A DNA stretch of 64,000 nt, from contig NC_019678.1 of assembly GCF_000316665.1 (NCBI RefSeq), forward strand, positions 4,092,001-4,156,000, given 5' to 3'. Below the pieces are notes generated by a model. It was not told where the DNA came from, made no database searches, and worked only from the letters and a program-made list of their open reading frames with translations. This document shows positions 1-9,468 of the stretch, piece by piece. Position numbers and translations under genes: made by a program. How positions within the stretch are numbered: the first letter of the stretch is position 1; every line of letters starts with the position of its first letter. Source of the stretch: Rivularia sp. PCC 7116. GTDB lineage: Bacteria > Cyanobacteriota > Cyanobacteriia > Cyanobacteriales > Nostocaceae.

Positions 1-494
1 AAGATTTAGAAGAAATAAAAACGACTAGTGGCAATCAAACTATAGGTGTAACACCTCGTATGGGTGTAACTTTTTATGTCCGGAATGGTGATGCTTCTCC
101 AAATTTAAAATTAGAAAGCGCTAGTTACAATCCCGAAACTAAAAAAGTTAGTCTTCAAGTTAAAAATAGTGGCAATGCAACCGCTCGTCCTAAGATTAAA
201 TGGAATTTACAAAATTCATCAGGAAATGTAGCAAATGGTAGAGAAAATGCTTATACGGTAATAGCTGAAGGTGAAAGAAATATTCAAATTGATTTATCTG
301 CTAAAGAAAAAGAAATCGCTGCGGGTAACTATAAATTAACAGGTAAATTAACTTGGAGAGAAGGAGATAAGGATAAGAGTTTACCTTTTAATGTTGATGT
401 GAATGTTTCGGATAAAGTTACGGCAACAGATGTGACGGATAATCAAAAAGCTTCGTTGGAAAGTCGGTTGAAGAAGTTGTTGAAGGGTAATTAA
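1..494 (+). CDS. Pilus-assembly chaperone-like protein, C-terminal part
   Basis: The reading frame is open from position 3 to the stop at 492-494, so the gene begins left of the window; the ATG at 60 is internal. About 163 residues are visible: beta-rich sequence with a CARDB/Ig-like stretch (LKLESASYNPETKKVSLQVK, then SGNATARPKIKWNL) and a charged helical tail ending in LKKLLKGN. It lies 311 bp upstream of, and co-oriented with, an usher-like gene, the usual order of chaperone-usher pilus clusters. The chaperone assignment rests mainly on that context. The diagnostic N-terminal half is outside the window, so a general Ig-fold periplasmic protein is also possible. Confidence 0.6.
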   Translation, partial: DLEEIKTTSGNQTIGVTPRMGVTFYVRNGDASPNLKLESASYNPETKKVSLQVKNSGNATARPKIKWNLQNSSGNVANGRENAYTVIAEGERNIQIDLSAKEKEIAAGNYKLTGKLTWREGDKDKSLPFNVDVNVSDKVTATDVTDNQKASLESRLKKLLKGN

Positions 495-503
495 AGGTTA
501 TTG

Positions 504-632
504 GTAGGGTGTGTTATCGCGGAGCGTAACGCACCATTATCTGCTTAATTCATATACTCAATTAACAATTAACCGTTCTGCAGCATTTCCATATTTTTGG
601 TGCGTTAGACGAAACGTCGTAACGCACCCTAC
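504..632. repeat. Intergenic inverted-repeat element (GTAGGGTG type)
   Basis: The left arm at 504-535 starts GTAGGGTGTGTTA and ends CGTAACGCACC. The right arm at 599-632 starts GGTGCGTTA and ends TAACGCACCCTAC. Each arm can fold on itself and the two arms can pair with each other. This is the form of small non-coding palindromic elements common between cyanobacterial genes. It occupies most of the 495-805 gap, and an ORF read through it is not a gene. Confidence 0.7.
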
Positions 633-643
633 AAAGTTCGGCA

Positions 644-668
644 CCCCTCTCCTTGTCAAGGAGAGGGG
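644..668. repeat. Perfect 11-bp hairpin
   Basis: CCCCTCTCCTT (644-654), spacer GTC, AAGGAGAGGGG (658-668). It is a perfect inverted repeat directly after the GTAGGGTG element. No T-run follows, so it reads as another palindromic repeat and not as an intrinsic terminator. Confidence 0.65.
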
Positions 669-805
669 AAGAAAATTGGGTTTATTAAAGAGATTTAATC
701 AAGCGATTTATATGGATTTGAGCTACTAGCCCGGAACTTAATTTTCGGGCAATCTTGCGTACTCTTTTTTCTCAGTTATTCAATTTTTAAAAGATATTTA
801 TAGAT

Positions 806-3559
806 ATGATGTATCCAGATATTCCGATTAAACACAACGTCGAAATAATCGAAATACAGCCCTGTATACATTATATATATACTAAAAACGAAAAATCAAA
901 TGATAAAAAAACAAATCCAAATTGTTACTTTCCTTATTCACTAAAAAAAGATTCAACACCCCAGACTATTTCGTTAATAGAGGAAGAAAATAAGAGTAAT
1001 TCGTCTTTGTCATTACGACAAAAGCTGAATAATTCCAAAAATACCATTGCCAACCAAATTAAATCAACCAAAAACGTATTTACTATTATCCCTGTAGGTT
1101 TAAATATAGGTAGACGCAACGTCAACGAATCAATTTTAATTCGCGGTTTTGAAGACGGAAGCAAAGCGGTTAATTTCGATAGCTGGCTGCTTCCTTTTGA
1201 TGATGTAATTTCGGCTTTAAAAATTACTAAAACCACTTTAGATGACGGACAATTAGAATTACGTTCACCGGGTTTAGTTAAGCGGATAAATCCCAATGAT
1301 TTAAAAACAGATGCTGAATTAGGTTTAGTTATATCTGTCGCGGATATCAAAAATATTCTGGGAGTACCGACGGAATTTGATATTGTAAAATACGCTATTG
1401 TATTTAATCCTCCTTGGTTGGGTTTAAGAAAGAAGAAAGGTAATCGTCAAGCAGAAATTCCGGTAATTTTAGACGGTTTACCTCAAGTTAATTCCCCTGG
1501 ATTCAGCTTTTCTACTGTCGGACAAAGTATTAATGTTTTTGCTACGGGAAACAATACAAATACCCGAGGAAATTTAACTGCTATCGGTACAATGTTTGGT
1601 GGTAGCTGGTATATCCGCACAAATCAGCCAAGTTTAACTGACAGAAAAAACTGGAATATCAATGAAGCGCAATATTTACGTCAAACTCCAACTTCTGATT
1701 ATGTAGTTGGTTCCCAACCGACATTTTGGAGAAGTCAAGGAGGACAATTTTGGGGTTTCACTACAGTGCAAAGATTTGGCTATAATCCATCAAATGCTGT
1801 AGGAGGTGGTTTTAGCCCATCTCAAAGAATGCAAAGCAGTAAAATTCAACGCACTATCAGTGGGGAAGCTGCACCGGGAACTTTGGTACAGTTAACCCAA
1901 GGTTTTGGCGATAATGTTATTGCAGAAATCTTGGTTGATTCTTCTGGTATTTACCGTTTTGAAAATATATCCACGGGAGGAAGTGGAATTGGTGGAAGTA
2001 ATAATTATCGCGTGCGTCTTTATCCCGACGGACAATTAACCGCAACACCAGAGATACGCGATGCTATTTTTGCTAGTTTACCAGGTCAATTAACTAAAGG
2101 TACATCGGCTTTAATTGTTTCTAGCGGTTTAAATCGAGAAAATACTCAAAGTTCTTTGCTTGGTAATTTTAATAGTTTTCGCGGTGGCGTTGCTTATCGT
2201 CTTGGTGTGACAGAAGATTTAACTTTGGGTACGGGGGTTATTTACGATAAATCAATGTTGGGTTTGGGAGAATTATTCTATCAACCCGCTAACTTTCCCT
2301 TAGAAGTTGCTTTTTCGGGATTGCTGGGAACCGATGAAGGTTTGGAATATAATGCCGATATCCGCTTTCGTCCATCCAACGATTTTGATTTAAACTTTAA
2401 TAGCGACAAGCTTTCTCAAAGATTCCGCGCAAACTACCGTGCTTTTAAAGGTATCAACTTCCGTGCTAGCGGTAATACTCGCGAAAATACTTTAGCTGCT
2501 GGTTTTAGCTATTCTCGTAGCAGCAGAAATTTCTTTACTTCTGTAAGTGCAGATATTGATACTAACAATAACTTCCGCTGGAATCTTAGTTCCCGTTTGG
2601 GAAAGCTACAGCTAAGAAATTACGGAAACGAAATTAACACCAATTCCCAACTCAGCTACAATTTTTCTAAAAGTTCCTCAACTGGAAACTCTTTAAATCT
2701 TAATTACGAAACTTCTAAAGAAAATAACCTTGCTTCCTTAAACTGGAAATTTCGCTCCAAATCTCGCAATAGATACGGACGCAGTTTATTCGATTTTGAT
2801 TTAGGTTACGGTATAGGTTCCCAAGGTAGCGGCATCATCGCTTCAGCTTCCACTGGTGTAATACCGGGTATGGATTTACGCGCTCGATATCAGGGAATTT
2901 CCACAACTTCAGATAGAAATAGTTTCCGCATTGAATTATCTCCCAGCTTCTACATTCAACCCAAGCTAGCTTTAGGAGACAACCGCTACGAACGTTTACG
3001 AGGTGAGGGAGGATTATTAATTCAACCTTTCTTAGATAAAAACGGTAACGGTAAATTAGATAAAAAAGAAAAAATTTACACTGAAGATTTAGATTTACTT
3101 TTAAGTTTAAATAATAAATCCATCAAACGTTTCCGCCCAGATACTAACAACAACGGAGTACTAATTAGAACTGCTCCCGATAACTATCGCTTAGATTTAG
3201 ATCCCGCAGGTTATCCCATCGATTGGAAACCAACACAAACAGCTTATGCAGTAGAAGTTGCAGCTGGAGGTTTTACTCAACTACTCGTACCATTTATTCC
3301 ATCCTACACCGTCGCCGGAACAGTTATTAATGCAGAAGGTAAACCCGTTGGTGGTGCAAGAGTGGAAGCGGTAGTTACCGATAAAAAAGGTAAAGTTAAG
3401 AAAACGATGTCGGTAACAAATGGTGCGGGAATTTTCTTCTTAGAAAACTTGCAGCAGGGGAATTATAAGTTACTTGTTAACGAAAAAAGTGCAAAACCGG
3501 GAGAGATTTTGATTGATGAGAAATCGGAAACTATGCAGGAAGTTGAGTTGAGGATTTAG
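806..3559 (+). CDS. Usher-like outer-membrane protein with C-terminal carboxypeptidase-regulatory-like domain
   Basis: 917 residues. Residues 100-230 carry an N-terminal domain (VGLNIGRRNVNESILIRGFE and onward). Residues 360-420 hold an Ig-like plug-type stretch (ISGEAAPGTLVQL to YRVRLYPDGQL). Residues 440-720 are alternating beta-strands ending in aromatic residues, as in an outer-membrane barrel. An EF-hand-like loop DKNGNGKLDKKE follows at about 744-755, and a CarboxypepD_reg-like beta domain (YTVAGTVINAEGKPVGGARV) from about 832 to the end. This matches usher proteins that secrete and anchor chaperone-usher pili, and the preceding gene fits as the chaperone. Odd point: no signal peptide is visible. 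The start is ATG-ATG at 806, and an in-frame stop at 788-790 excludes an upstream start, so the export signal is lost, cryptic or frameshifted. Confidence 0.7.
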   Translation: MMYPDIPIKHNVEIIEIQPCIHYIYTKNEKSNDKKTNPNCYFPYSLKKDSTPQTISLIEEENKSNSSLSLRQKLNNSKNTIANQIKSTKNVFTIIPVGLNIGRRNVNESILIRGFEDGSKAVNFDSWLLPFDDVISALKITKTTLDDGQLELRSPGLVKRINPNDLKTDAELGLVISVADIKNILGVPTEFDIVKYAIVFNPPWLGLRKKKGNRQAEIPVILDGLPQVNSPGFSFSTVGQSINVFATGNNTNTRGNLTAIGTMFGGSWYIRTNQPSLTDRKNWNINEAQYLRQTPTSDYVVGSQPTFWRSQGGQFWGFTTVQRFGYNPSNAVGGGFSPSQRMQSSKIQRTISGEAAPGTLVQLTQGFGDNVIAEILVDSSGIYRFENISTGGSGIGGSNNYRVRLYPDGQLTATPEIRDAIFASLPGQLTKGTSALIVSSGLNRENTQSSLLGNFNSFRGGVAYRLGVTEDLTLGTGVIYDKSMLGLGELFYQPANFPLEVAFSGLLGTDEGLEYNADIRFRPSNDFDLNFNSDKLSQRFRANYRAFKGINFRASGNTRENTLAAGFSYSRSSRNFFTSVSADIDTNNNFRWNLSSRLGKLQLRNYGNEINTNSQLSYNFSKSSSTGNSLNLNYETSKENNLASLNWKFRSKSRNRYGRSLFDFDLGYGIGSQGSGIIASASTGVIPGMDLRARYQGISTTSDRNSFRIELSPSFYIQPKLALGDNRYERLRGEGGLLIQPFLDKNGNGKLDKKEKIYTEDLDLLLSLNNKSIKRFRPDTNNNGVLIRTAPDNYRLDLDPAGYPIDWKPTQTAYAVEVAAGGFTQLLVPFIPSYTVAGTVINAEGKPVGGARVEAVVTDKKGKVKKTMSVTNGAGIFFLENLQQGNYKLLVNEKSAKPGEILIDEKSETMQEVELRI

Positions 3560-3611
3560 AGGGGGAAGAGGGAGAAGATAGGAAGATAAGAGATGGGAAA
3601 AATGATTTACG

Positions 3612-3650
3612 AATTCCCAATGCCCAATTCCCAATGCCCAATGCCTAATT
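3612..3650. repeat. CCCAATTCCC/TGCCCAAT low-complexity tract
   Basis: Degenerate tandem of CCCAAT(TC/GC) words between the usher-like gene and the convergent J-domain gene. The same word family recurs beside many other genes in this window. Confidence 0.6.
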
Positions 3651-3651
3651 A

Positions 3652-4308
3652 TTAAAAAACCTGCTCCAACTTCTTAAAATCGCGCTGCACCTCATTAATC
3701 AAAGATTTATTTTTAGGATCTGTTTTCAAAGCCTTTTTAAGAAAAATTCTTGCTTTAAGCAACTGTTTTTCAGCTATTAAGGCTCGTCCCCAAAGCTGAT
3801 ACGATATGGCTAACCATTGTCGGACTTCAGCATCATGGGGTAAACGTTCGACTAAAGCCTCTGCTAAGGCGATCGCTTGAGGAAAGCGTCTCTGTTTCAA
3901 AAACTGCTGTAGCTGTTCGTAAGTCTTCCACTTCAGACGTTGTTCAATTTCAGCTACATGAGGAGGCTTTGGCTGTGTGGGCTGCTGCTTTGGTTTTTGC
4001 GGTGATGCTTGTCTTTGTACCTCACGGGTTTTTTGCTGCCATTTTTCTTTAGCCCGCTTCGGTTCTTTTGGCGGCGTTTCGACAGCTTGCGATGCTTTCT
4101 TATGAGAATTATTTTCAGGAGGCGGTATAACTTGCAACAGCAACTTATATGCCTCAGTTACAGCAATAAACTTTTCCTTGGCTCTGTCATCATCCGGATT
4201 AATATCGGGATGATATTGCTGTGCGAGTCGGCGATAAGACGATTTGATATCGGGAAAAGAAGCTCCCGACCTTAAACCTAGTAAACGGTAGCAATCTAGA
4301 AGATCCAT
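3652..4308 (-). CDS. J-domain protein with C-terminal TPR-like region
   Basis: 218 residues. Residues 4-60 form a J-domain with HPD at 33-35 (YHPDINPDD), the loop that stimulates Hsp70 (DnaK) ATPase. A basic, Pro/Gln-rich linker covers about 70-115 (KPKQQPTQPKPPH). From about 115 to the end there are helix pairs resembling TPRs (FPQAIALAEALVERLPHDAE, then LLKARIFLKKALKTDPKNKS). There is no G/F region or zinc finger, so this is a class III (DnaJ-C type) co-chaperone that probably directs DnaK to a specific client. It is convergent with the usher-like gene. Confidence 0.85.
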   Translation of the reverse strand: MDLLDCYRLLGLRSGASFPDIKSSYRRLAQQYHPDINPDDDRAKEKFIAVTEAYKLLLQVIPPPENNSHKKASQAVETPPKEPKRAKEKWQQKTREVQRQASPQKPKQQPTQPKPPHVAEIEQRLKWKTYEQLQQFLKQRRFPQAIALAEALVERLPHDAEVRQWLAISYQLWGRALIAEKQLLKARIFLKKALKTDPKNKSLINEVQRDFKKLEQVF

Positions 4309-4625
4309 TTCGAGCTATCAGAAGCACTTTTAACAGCTATCAGCTTACTTAATTTTTAAAATTCTAATTTTTAAAATTATTAAAGCATTAAAGTAAGTGA
4401 CTGATTATATTACATTTCCAGCTAATTGCTGAAGCCATTAATGATAAAGACTAAATTTTAAATTTAAAGTTCACCAGGTACAAGTTTACAATAAATGGTA
4501 ATTGGTAATTGAGAATTGGTAATTGGTAAGATTTTCAACCTATTACCCCTTCGGGTTCACCACTCCCCTCAACGGAGAGAACCTCCGCAGGGGGTGGATT
4601 CACCATTACCCATTACCAATCAAAC
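4309..4625. other. Intergenic region with AATTGGTAATTGG tract
   Basis: 317 bp between the clpP stop and the J-domain start, both minus strand. 4497-4530 is a tandem of AATTGGTAATTGG words. 4545-4610 holds GC-richer, partly self-complementary sequence (CCCCTTCGGGTTCACCACTC and onward) resembling a degenerate interspersed repeat. No gene or clear promoter seen. Confidence 0.5.
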
Positions 4626-5222
4626 CTAAACTGGTCGCTCTTCAATTACTTTGTCAATCAAGCCATACTCTTTGGCTTGTTCTGCTGACATGAAGAAGTC
4701 GCGATCCATGTCTTTTTCGATTTTTTCGAGTGATTGACCAGTATTGTTAGCGTAAATACCGTTTAATTGATGCCGAATTCGTAAGATTTCTTTAGCTTCG
4801 ATTTCGATGTCGGTTGCTTGTCCGCGAGTTCCACCGGAAGGTTGGTGAATCATAATCCGCGAATGAGGTAATGCTAATCGCTTACCTTTGGTTCCACCAC
4901 CTAATAGGAATGAACCCATTGAAGCTGCTAAACCCAGACATATTGTTACCACGTCAGACTTGATATGCTGCATGGTATCGTAAATTGCTAAACCAGATGT
5001 TACAACACCACCTGGTGAATTTATGTACAGAAAAATATCTTTGCCTGGGTCTTCGGAATCAAGGTATAACATGATAGCAATGATTTCGTTGGCTATCTGG
5101 TCGTTTACCTCATCACCCAAGAATATGATGCGATCGCGGGCGAGGCGAGTATAAATATTAACCCACTGAGTATATTGTTCCCCTGGTAGTTTATAAGGAA
5201 CGCTAGGATAGCCTATTGGCAT
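4626..5222 (-). CDS. clpP: ATP-dependent Clp protease proteolytic subunit ClpP
   Basis: 198 residues, full family length, all three catalytic residues of the serine protease present: Ser101 (GLAASMGS), His126 (IMIHQP) and Asp175 (DRDFF). The handle region [17 protein letters not shown] is intact. ClpP forms heptameric rings that degrade substrates unfolded by ClpC or ClpX. It lies 290 bp downstream of clpR on the same strand. This is the clpR-clpP3 arrangement known from cyanobacteria, whose products form a mixed ClpP3/ClpR ring, so this is probably the clpP3 paralogue. Confidence 0.95.
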   Translation of the reverse strand: MPIGYPSVPYKLPGEQYTQWVNIYTRLARDRIIFLGDEVNDQIANEIIAIMLYLDSEDPGKDIFLYINSPGGVVTSGLAIYDTMQHIKSDVVTICLGLAASMGSFLLGGGTKGKRLALPHSRIMIHQPSGGTRGQATDIEIEAKEILRIRHQLNGIYANNTGQSLEKIEKDMDRDFFMSAEQAKEYGLIDKVIEERPV

Positions 5223-5512
5223 ATTTCCGACTCCGTTTGTAATTAATGGAAAATGAAAATCAAAATTTAGAAGTTATTCTGCGCTGAGAATAATCATCGT
5301 GTATAGCCATTGCAAATAATTTCCTAACCATAGGTATTTTCTTTGAAAGGGCTACCACAATAAACTTACTCTGCCTCGGCGAAAGCATAAACTCTAAATA
5401 ATTGCAGCTATAAACTGCTTGTAGGATGAAAGATTAAATCAAATTTAATTTAAATTAATTTAATTAAATTTAATTTTTAATTTCATCCAGAATAAAATAT
5501 CTACGTGCTTGT

Positions 5513-6178
5513 TTATAAAACTCCTGCTGGCGCAGCAGATTCGGAGTCTAATTGGGCTTTGCTTTCAAAAACTCGGTCAATTAAGCCATATTCTACTGCT
5601 TGGTCTGGTGTTATGTAGAATAAGCGATCCATATCTTTTTTAACTTTTGCTTTATCTTGTCCGGTGTTCCGAGCAAAGATTTCAACCATTGCTTCTTTGT
5701 TAACAAAGACTTCTTTCGCCATGATTTGAATATCGGTGGCTTGTCCTCTAGTACCGCTAATAGGCTGCTTGAGAACAATTGAAGCATGGGGTAAAGCGGC
5801 TCTACAACCTTTTGTTCCGGCACTAAGTAACATTGCTGCCATACCCATTGCCTGACCGATACAAATAGTATGAATGGGAGGCTTAATGTACCTCATAGTA
5901 TCGTATATAGCAAAAGCTTCTGTTTCAAAAGCAATAGGCTGGTCGCCGAAACTTGTACCAACAGAGTTAATATAAATTTTTATTGGCTTGTCTGGGTCTT
6001 CCGACTGCAAATAAAGCAATTCGGCAATAATTAATTTAGTAACTTCTGGCACCAGTGGCGCTCCCAGATATACGATACGTTCCTTCAGCAATAAAGAAGG
6101 TAAATCTGGGGGTGGCGTGCGATAAAAATTGTCGCCCGTGTAAGGCGCTTGCATAGCCTTGATGGGTGAATGTTCCAT
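5513..6178 (-). CDS. clpR: ClpR, catalytically inactive ClpP paralogue
   Basis: 221 residues, ClpP fold. All three catalytic positions are replaced: Gly112 at the Ser site (GQAMGMAAMLL), Lys137 at the His site (IVLKQPISG) and Leu186 at the Asp site (DMDRLFY). There is an extra loop of about ten residues (TSFGDQPIAFETEAF) after the first strands. The triad loss and loop are the known marks of cyanobacterial ClpR, which fills non-catalytic places in the ClpP3/R ring. It is transcribed first, ahead of clpP. Confidence 0.95.
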   Translation of the reverse strand: MEHSPIKAMQAPYTGDNFYRTPPPDLPSLLLKERIVYLGAPLVPEVTKLIIAELLYLQSEDPDKPIKIYINSVGTSFGDQPIAFETEAFAIYDTMRYIKPPIHTICIGQAMGMAAMLLSAGTKGCRAALPHASIVLKQPISGTRGQATDIQIMAKEVFVNKEAMVEIFARNTGQDKAKVKKDMDRLFYITPDQAVEYGLIDRVFESKAQLDSESAAPAGVL

Positions 6179-6496
6179 TTTCCAACCGTTGCCTGAATTA
6201 ACGCTATTAACTGTAGTACATACTAGCGCGTGGATAAAGACTATGGAGGTGTGGATTTCTCTCTTTTTACAAATTTAGTAGTTAGTAGTTAGTAGTTAGT
6301 TGTCTTATCTTTTTCCCCATCACCCCATCTTCCTTCTCTAAAATTATTTCTTCCGAACAATTTTATTATCTAGCAAGTGAAATTATGAATATCATTTAAT
6401 ATATTGAACTGCACCAGGAGTTTTCCGTAGCGAGCTGGCTGCCTTCTGGAGTTATTTATATATAATGTATAGTCCGTGCAAGGAACCGCAACTAGT
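6179..6496. other. Divergent intergenic region with TAGTTAG heptamers
   Basis: 318 bp between clpR (minus) and the VWA gene (plus), so it must hold promoters for both. 6276-6299 is a run of the heptamer TAGTTAG/AGTAGTT. AAGGA at 6480-6484 is a ribosome-binding site for the ATG at 6497. I could not fix a -35/-10 pair. Confidence 0.5.
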
Positions 6497-7744
6497 ATGA
6501 AAGTAAGCTTATTGCCCGAACTCAATGATAGCAATCTGGATGTAAATCAATCAAGCTCTCAACGCCAGTTAGCAGTTTCTTTAACTGCTAAGGTTGAAAA
6601 TTTAGACCGCAGCGTTCCCCTTAATTTATGCTTGATTTTAGACCATAGCGGTTCCATGAACGGTCGTCCGCTAGAAACTGTTAAAAAAGCTGCAAACCGC
6701 ATTGTTGACAGACTCAAAAATGGCGATCGCCTCAGTATTGTAGTTTTCGATCACCGAGCCAAGGTACTCGTTCCCAACCAGGAAATAGAAGATAGAGAAG
6801 GTATAAAACAGCAGATTAATCGTCTCAGTGCTGATGGCGGTACTTCTATTGATGAAGGTTTGCGTTTGGGTATTGAGGAATTAGCTAAGGGTAAGAAAGA
6901 AGCTATTTCTCAGGCTTTTTTATTGACTGATGGTGAAAACGAACATGGTGATAACAATCGCTGTCTAAAATTTGCTCAATTAGCTATAGATTACAGTTTA
7001 ACTTTAAATTCTCTGGGATTTGGCGACAATTGGAACCAAGATGTTCTCGAACAAATCGCAGATGCTGGCGGTGGTAGTTTGTCGCATATAGCACAGCCAG
7101 AGGAAGCTGAAAATAAATTTAGTCAATTATTTAGCCGCATTCAAACTGTTGGTTTGACAAATGCCTATTTACTATTTTCATTAATGCCAAAGGTTCGGTT
7201 AGCTGAACTTAAACCTGTAGCTCAGGTATACCCAGATACTATTGAATTGCCAGTACAGCAAGAAGCAGACGGACGTTTTGCGGTGCGTTTGGGTGATTTA
7301 ATGAAGGATAGCAAAAGAACGGTTTTGGCAAATATTTATTTAGGACAATTCCCAGAAGGTAATCATACAGTAGCTCAAATACAAGTACGTTACGACGATC
7401 CAGTCAGCAATATGACGGGATTGCTTTCCGATACTATACCTATAGAAATCAACGCAGTTGGAACATATCAACCTTTCTCTAATCCACAAGTTCAGCCTCA
7501 TGTTTTAGCACTCGCAAAATATCGGCAAACCCAACTTGCAGAAGCCAAACTGCAACAAGGAGATAGAGCAGGTGCTGCTACGATGTTGCAAACCGCAGCG
7601 AAAACAGCTTTGCAAATGGGAGACAGCGGTGCTGCAACCGTTTTACAAACTTCTGCAACTCGCTTGCAATCTGGAGAAGAACTTTCAGAAGCTGATAAAA
7701 AGAAAACTAGAATCGTTTCTAAAACAACATTACAAGATTCGTAA
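6497..7744 (+). CDS. VWA-domain protein
   Basis: 415 residues from ATG 6497, preferred over the in-frame GTG at 6476 because AAGGA lies 12 nt before the ATG. Residues 43-210 form a von Willebrand A domain with a complete metal-binding MIDAS: DHSGS at 49-53, the Thr of GGTSIDEG and the Asp of LLTDGENE. A beta-rich domain follows (about 215-330), then a helical, Gln/Ala-rich tail. No signal peptide or membrane segment. Cytoplasmic VWA proteins of this shape are common in cyanobacteria and probably act in metal-dependent protein binding; the partner is unknown. Confidence 0.8.
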   Translation: MKVSLLPELNDSNLDVNQSSSQRQLAVSLTAKVENLDRSVPLNLCLILDHSGSMNGRPLETVKKAANRIVDRLKNGDRLSIVVFDHRAKVLVPNQEIEDREGIKQQINRLSADGGTSIDEGLRLGIEELAKGKKEAISQAFLLTDGENEHGDNNRCLKFAQLAIDYSLTLNSLGFGDNWNQDVLEQIADAGGGSLSHIAQPEEAENKFSQLFSRIQTVGLTNAYLLFSLMPKVRLAELKPVAQVYPDTIELPVQQEADGRFAVRLGDLMKDSKRTVLANIYLGQFPEGNHTVAQIQVRYDDPVSNMTGLLSDTIPIEINAVGTYQPFSNPQVQPHVLALAKYRQTQLAEAKLQQGDRAGAATMLQTAAKTALQMGDSGAATVLQTSATRLQSGEELSEADKKKTRIVSKTTLQDS

Positions 7745-7858
7745 TGGCGAGATGGGGAGACAAGGAGATGATGAGATGAGGAGATAACTTTTATTCCATC
7801 GCTTCATCACTCCATCACTCCATCACTCTATAATTTTCCTCCTAACTCTTAGCCCAAA

Positions 7859-8245
7859 ATGAAAGTCAGCAGAATCCATCATGTAGCTATTATTTGCTCA
7901 AATTACGAAGTTTCCAAAAAGTTCTATACGGAAATTTTAGGTTTTTCCATAATTAAAGAAACCTTTCGCGATGCGAGAAACTCTTACAAGTTAGATTTAC
8001 GAGTGGGAGAAAATGACCAAATTGAGTTGTTTTCCTTTCCCCAACCACCGCAAAGAGTTAGTAATCCAGAAGCTTGTGGTTTGAGACACCTTTCTTTTGA
8101 AGTAGACAACGTTGAGAAAAGTGTCCGCTACTTAAAATCCAAAGGTGTAGAAGTCGAAGATATTAGAATTGATGAAATTACTGATAAGCGATTTACATTT
8201 TTCAAAGATCCTGATGATTTACCGCTAGAAATTTACGAAAATTAA
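7859..8245 (+). CDS. VOC-fold protein (glyoxalase/dioxygenase superfamily, YaeR-like)
   Basis: 128 residues: two beta-alpha-beta-beta-beta modules of the vicinal-oxygen-chelate fold. Candidate metal ligands are His8 (RIHHVAI), Glu near 57 (IELFSF), His near 79 (LRHLSFEV) and Glu at the end (PLEIYEN). The closest type I recognise is YaeR/Gly_SMU1112c, a small metal-binding group of unknown substrate. It follows the VWA gene after 114 bp containing TCCATCACT repeats. The fold is secure, the substrate is not. Confidence 0.8.
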   Translation: MKVSRIHHVAIICSNYEVSKKFYTEILGFSIIKETFRDARNSYKLDLRVGENDQIELFSFPQPPQRVSNPEACGLRHLSFEVDNVEKSVRYLKSKGVEVEDIRIDEITDKRFTFFKDPDDLPLEIYEN

Positions 8246-9068
8246 TTTTAATCTCAGTAAATGCTTTCGCTAGTTTGATTTTGATTTAGATAAATATTAC
8301 TTAAATTATTTGGAAAATAAATAATTTAAATAATTAAACGTATATACTTTTTCACCGCAAATATTAACAAATATTAATCAGACTTTTGGATGAGTACAAT
8401 CATAATTTTTATTGAATACAATAAAATATGTTTATAATCTCAGAACTTACTATAAGTATTCCAATCTATAGGAGAGAGTAGGGAAAATAAAGATGCCGAT
8501 ACCATTGTATTTTACACAATTGCTATTTAAATCATAATTTACGATCGAAATATTACTTATTACTTAATAGCAAATAATCTTGTTAATAAAAGTCAAATAT
8601 AAAAAAATAGTGTAAAACAGCTTATGTACGCAATAGTGATTAAAGTTGTCATTGTTGATAATAGGGCTTCTAAAAAGTTTTGATAAATAAATTGACACTT
8701 GCCTATGTGTATTTGCTATGGTTGTGAGACATCAAAATCTATGGCAATATGAATATCTATTAAATAGGAGATTTTTTACTTTACCTACAAATTCCTCCTG
8801 TAAAAGAAATTATTAAATTTAGACAAAAATCTATTTTTTTAATAATAAAATCAGATAAAAGGCAACATGTTTTATAGAGCTTTATCAATATTTGATAGAA
8901 AATTCTAGTTGATTATATTATTGGCTTATTACAAGCATCTTTTTTCTCTCATTGTCAAAAAGTCACTATATTGCCACATTAATATGACAACATCATAAAC
9001 AGTCACCTTTAGAATTCTCATTTTCAAAAAACGAAGTATAATATTTATTTTCAATTGATTTTAAATCT
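8246..9068. other. Long AT-rich intergenic region
   Basis: 823 bp without a credible ORF on either strand. It is very AT-rich with poly-A/poly-T runs. One promoter-like pair is visible: TTGACA at 8692-8697 and TATGGT at 8717-8722 with an extended TGC before it. The 19-nt spacing is long, and the next start is about 340 nt away. A small RNA or long leader could begin here, but nothing else supports it. Confidence 0.4.
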
Positions 9069-9365
9069 ATGAACTTTTCTGTAGAAATGCAATCACAACT
9101 TATCGTAACTTGCACTAAAGACTTAACTCATCTCAAATACGGAAGCTTAAGTAAGTGGTCATTGTATGGCAATTTCATGGTCAAGTATGAATGGCATTGT
9201 CCTGAAAAAGATAGCCATCGCAAGCAAGAAATAGATTTTGAGAATTTACCGCTAGAAATTCAGATACAGATAGCAAAAAAAGCGATTAAAAGTCCTTTAC
9301 TAAAAACTCTTGAAGACGAAAAACAGTTGATGCTGGTTCATCTGGCTGTGATGAATAATGAATAA
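9069..9365 (+). CDS. Small hypothetical protein (98 aa)
   Basis: 98 residues, no recognised domain. The sequence looks protein-like: an N-terminal mixed alpha/beta half with aromatic residues (KWSLYGNFMVKYEWHC) and a helical C-terminus (LPLEIQIQIAKKAIKSPLLK). There are two Cys, and no signal peptide or membrane segment. It precedes the nucA-like gene by 103 bp on the same strand. No clear Shine-Dalgarno before ATG 9069. Probably real from its amino-acid content, function unknown. Confidence 0.55.
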   Translation: MNFSVEMQSQLIVTCTKDLTHLKYGSLSKWSLYGNFMVKYEWHCPEKDSHRKQEIDFENLPLEIQIQIAKKAIKSPLLKTLEDEKQLMLVHLAVMNNE

Positions 9366-9468
9366 AACAGTTGGGAAGTGCTAGATTTCAATCATCTTGT
9401 GATATTCCCCCTTTTCAAAAGCAGCCTCGGAATGGAATACTTCTAAACGGAAACTTCTAAAAACCATT

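Noticed and set aside
511-729. 72-residue plus-strand frame after the chaperone-like gene
   Set aside because: It runs through the GTAGGGTG inverted repeat and the CCCCTCTCC hairpin; codon content is not protein-like.
8692-8722. TTGACA/TATGGT pair as a firm promoter
   Set aside because: Spacing of 19 bp and no gene in the expected distance; kept only as a note in the intergenic entry.
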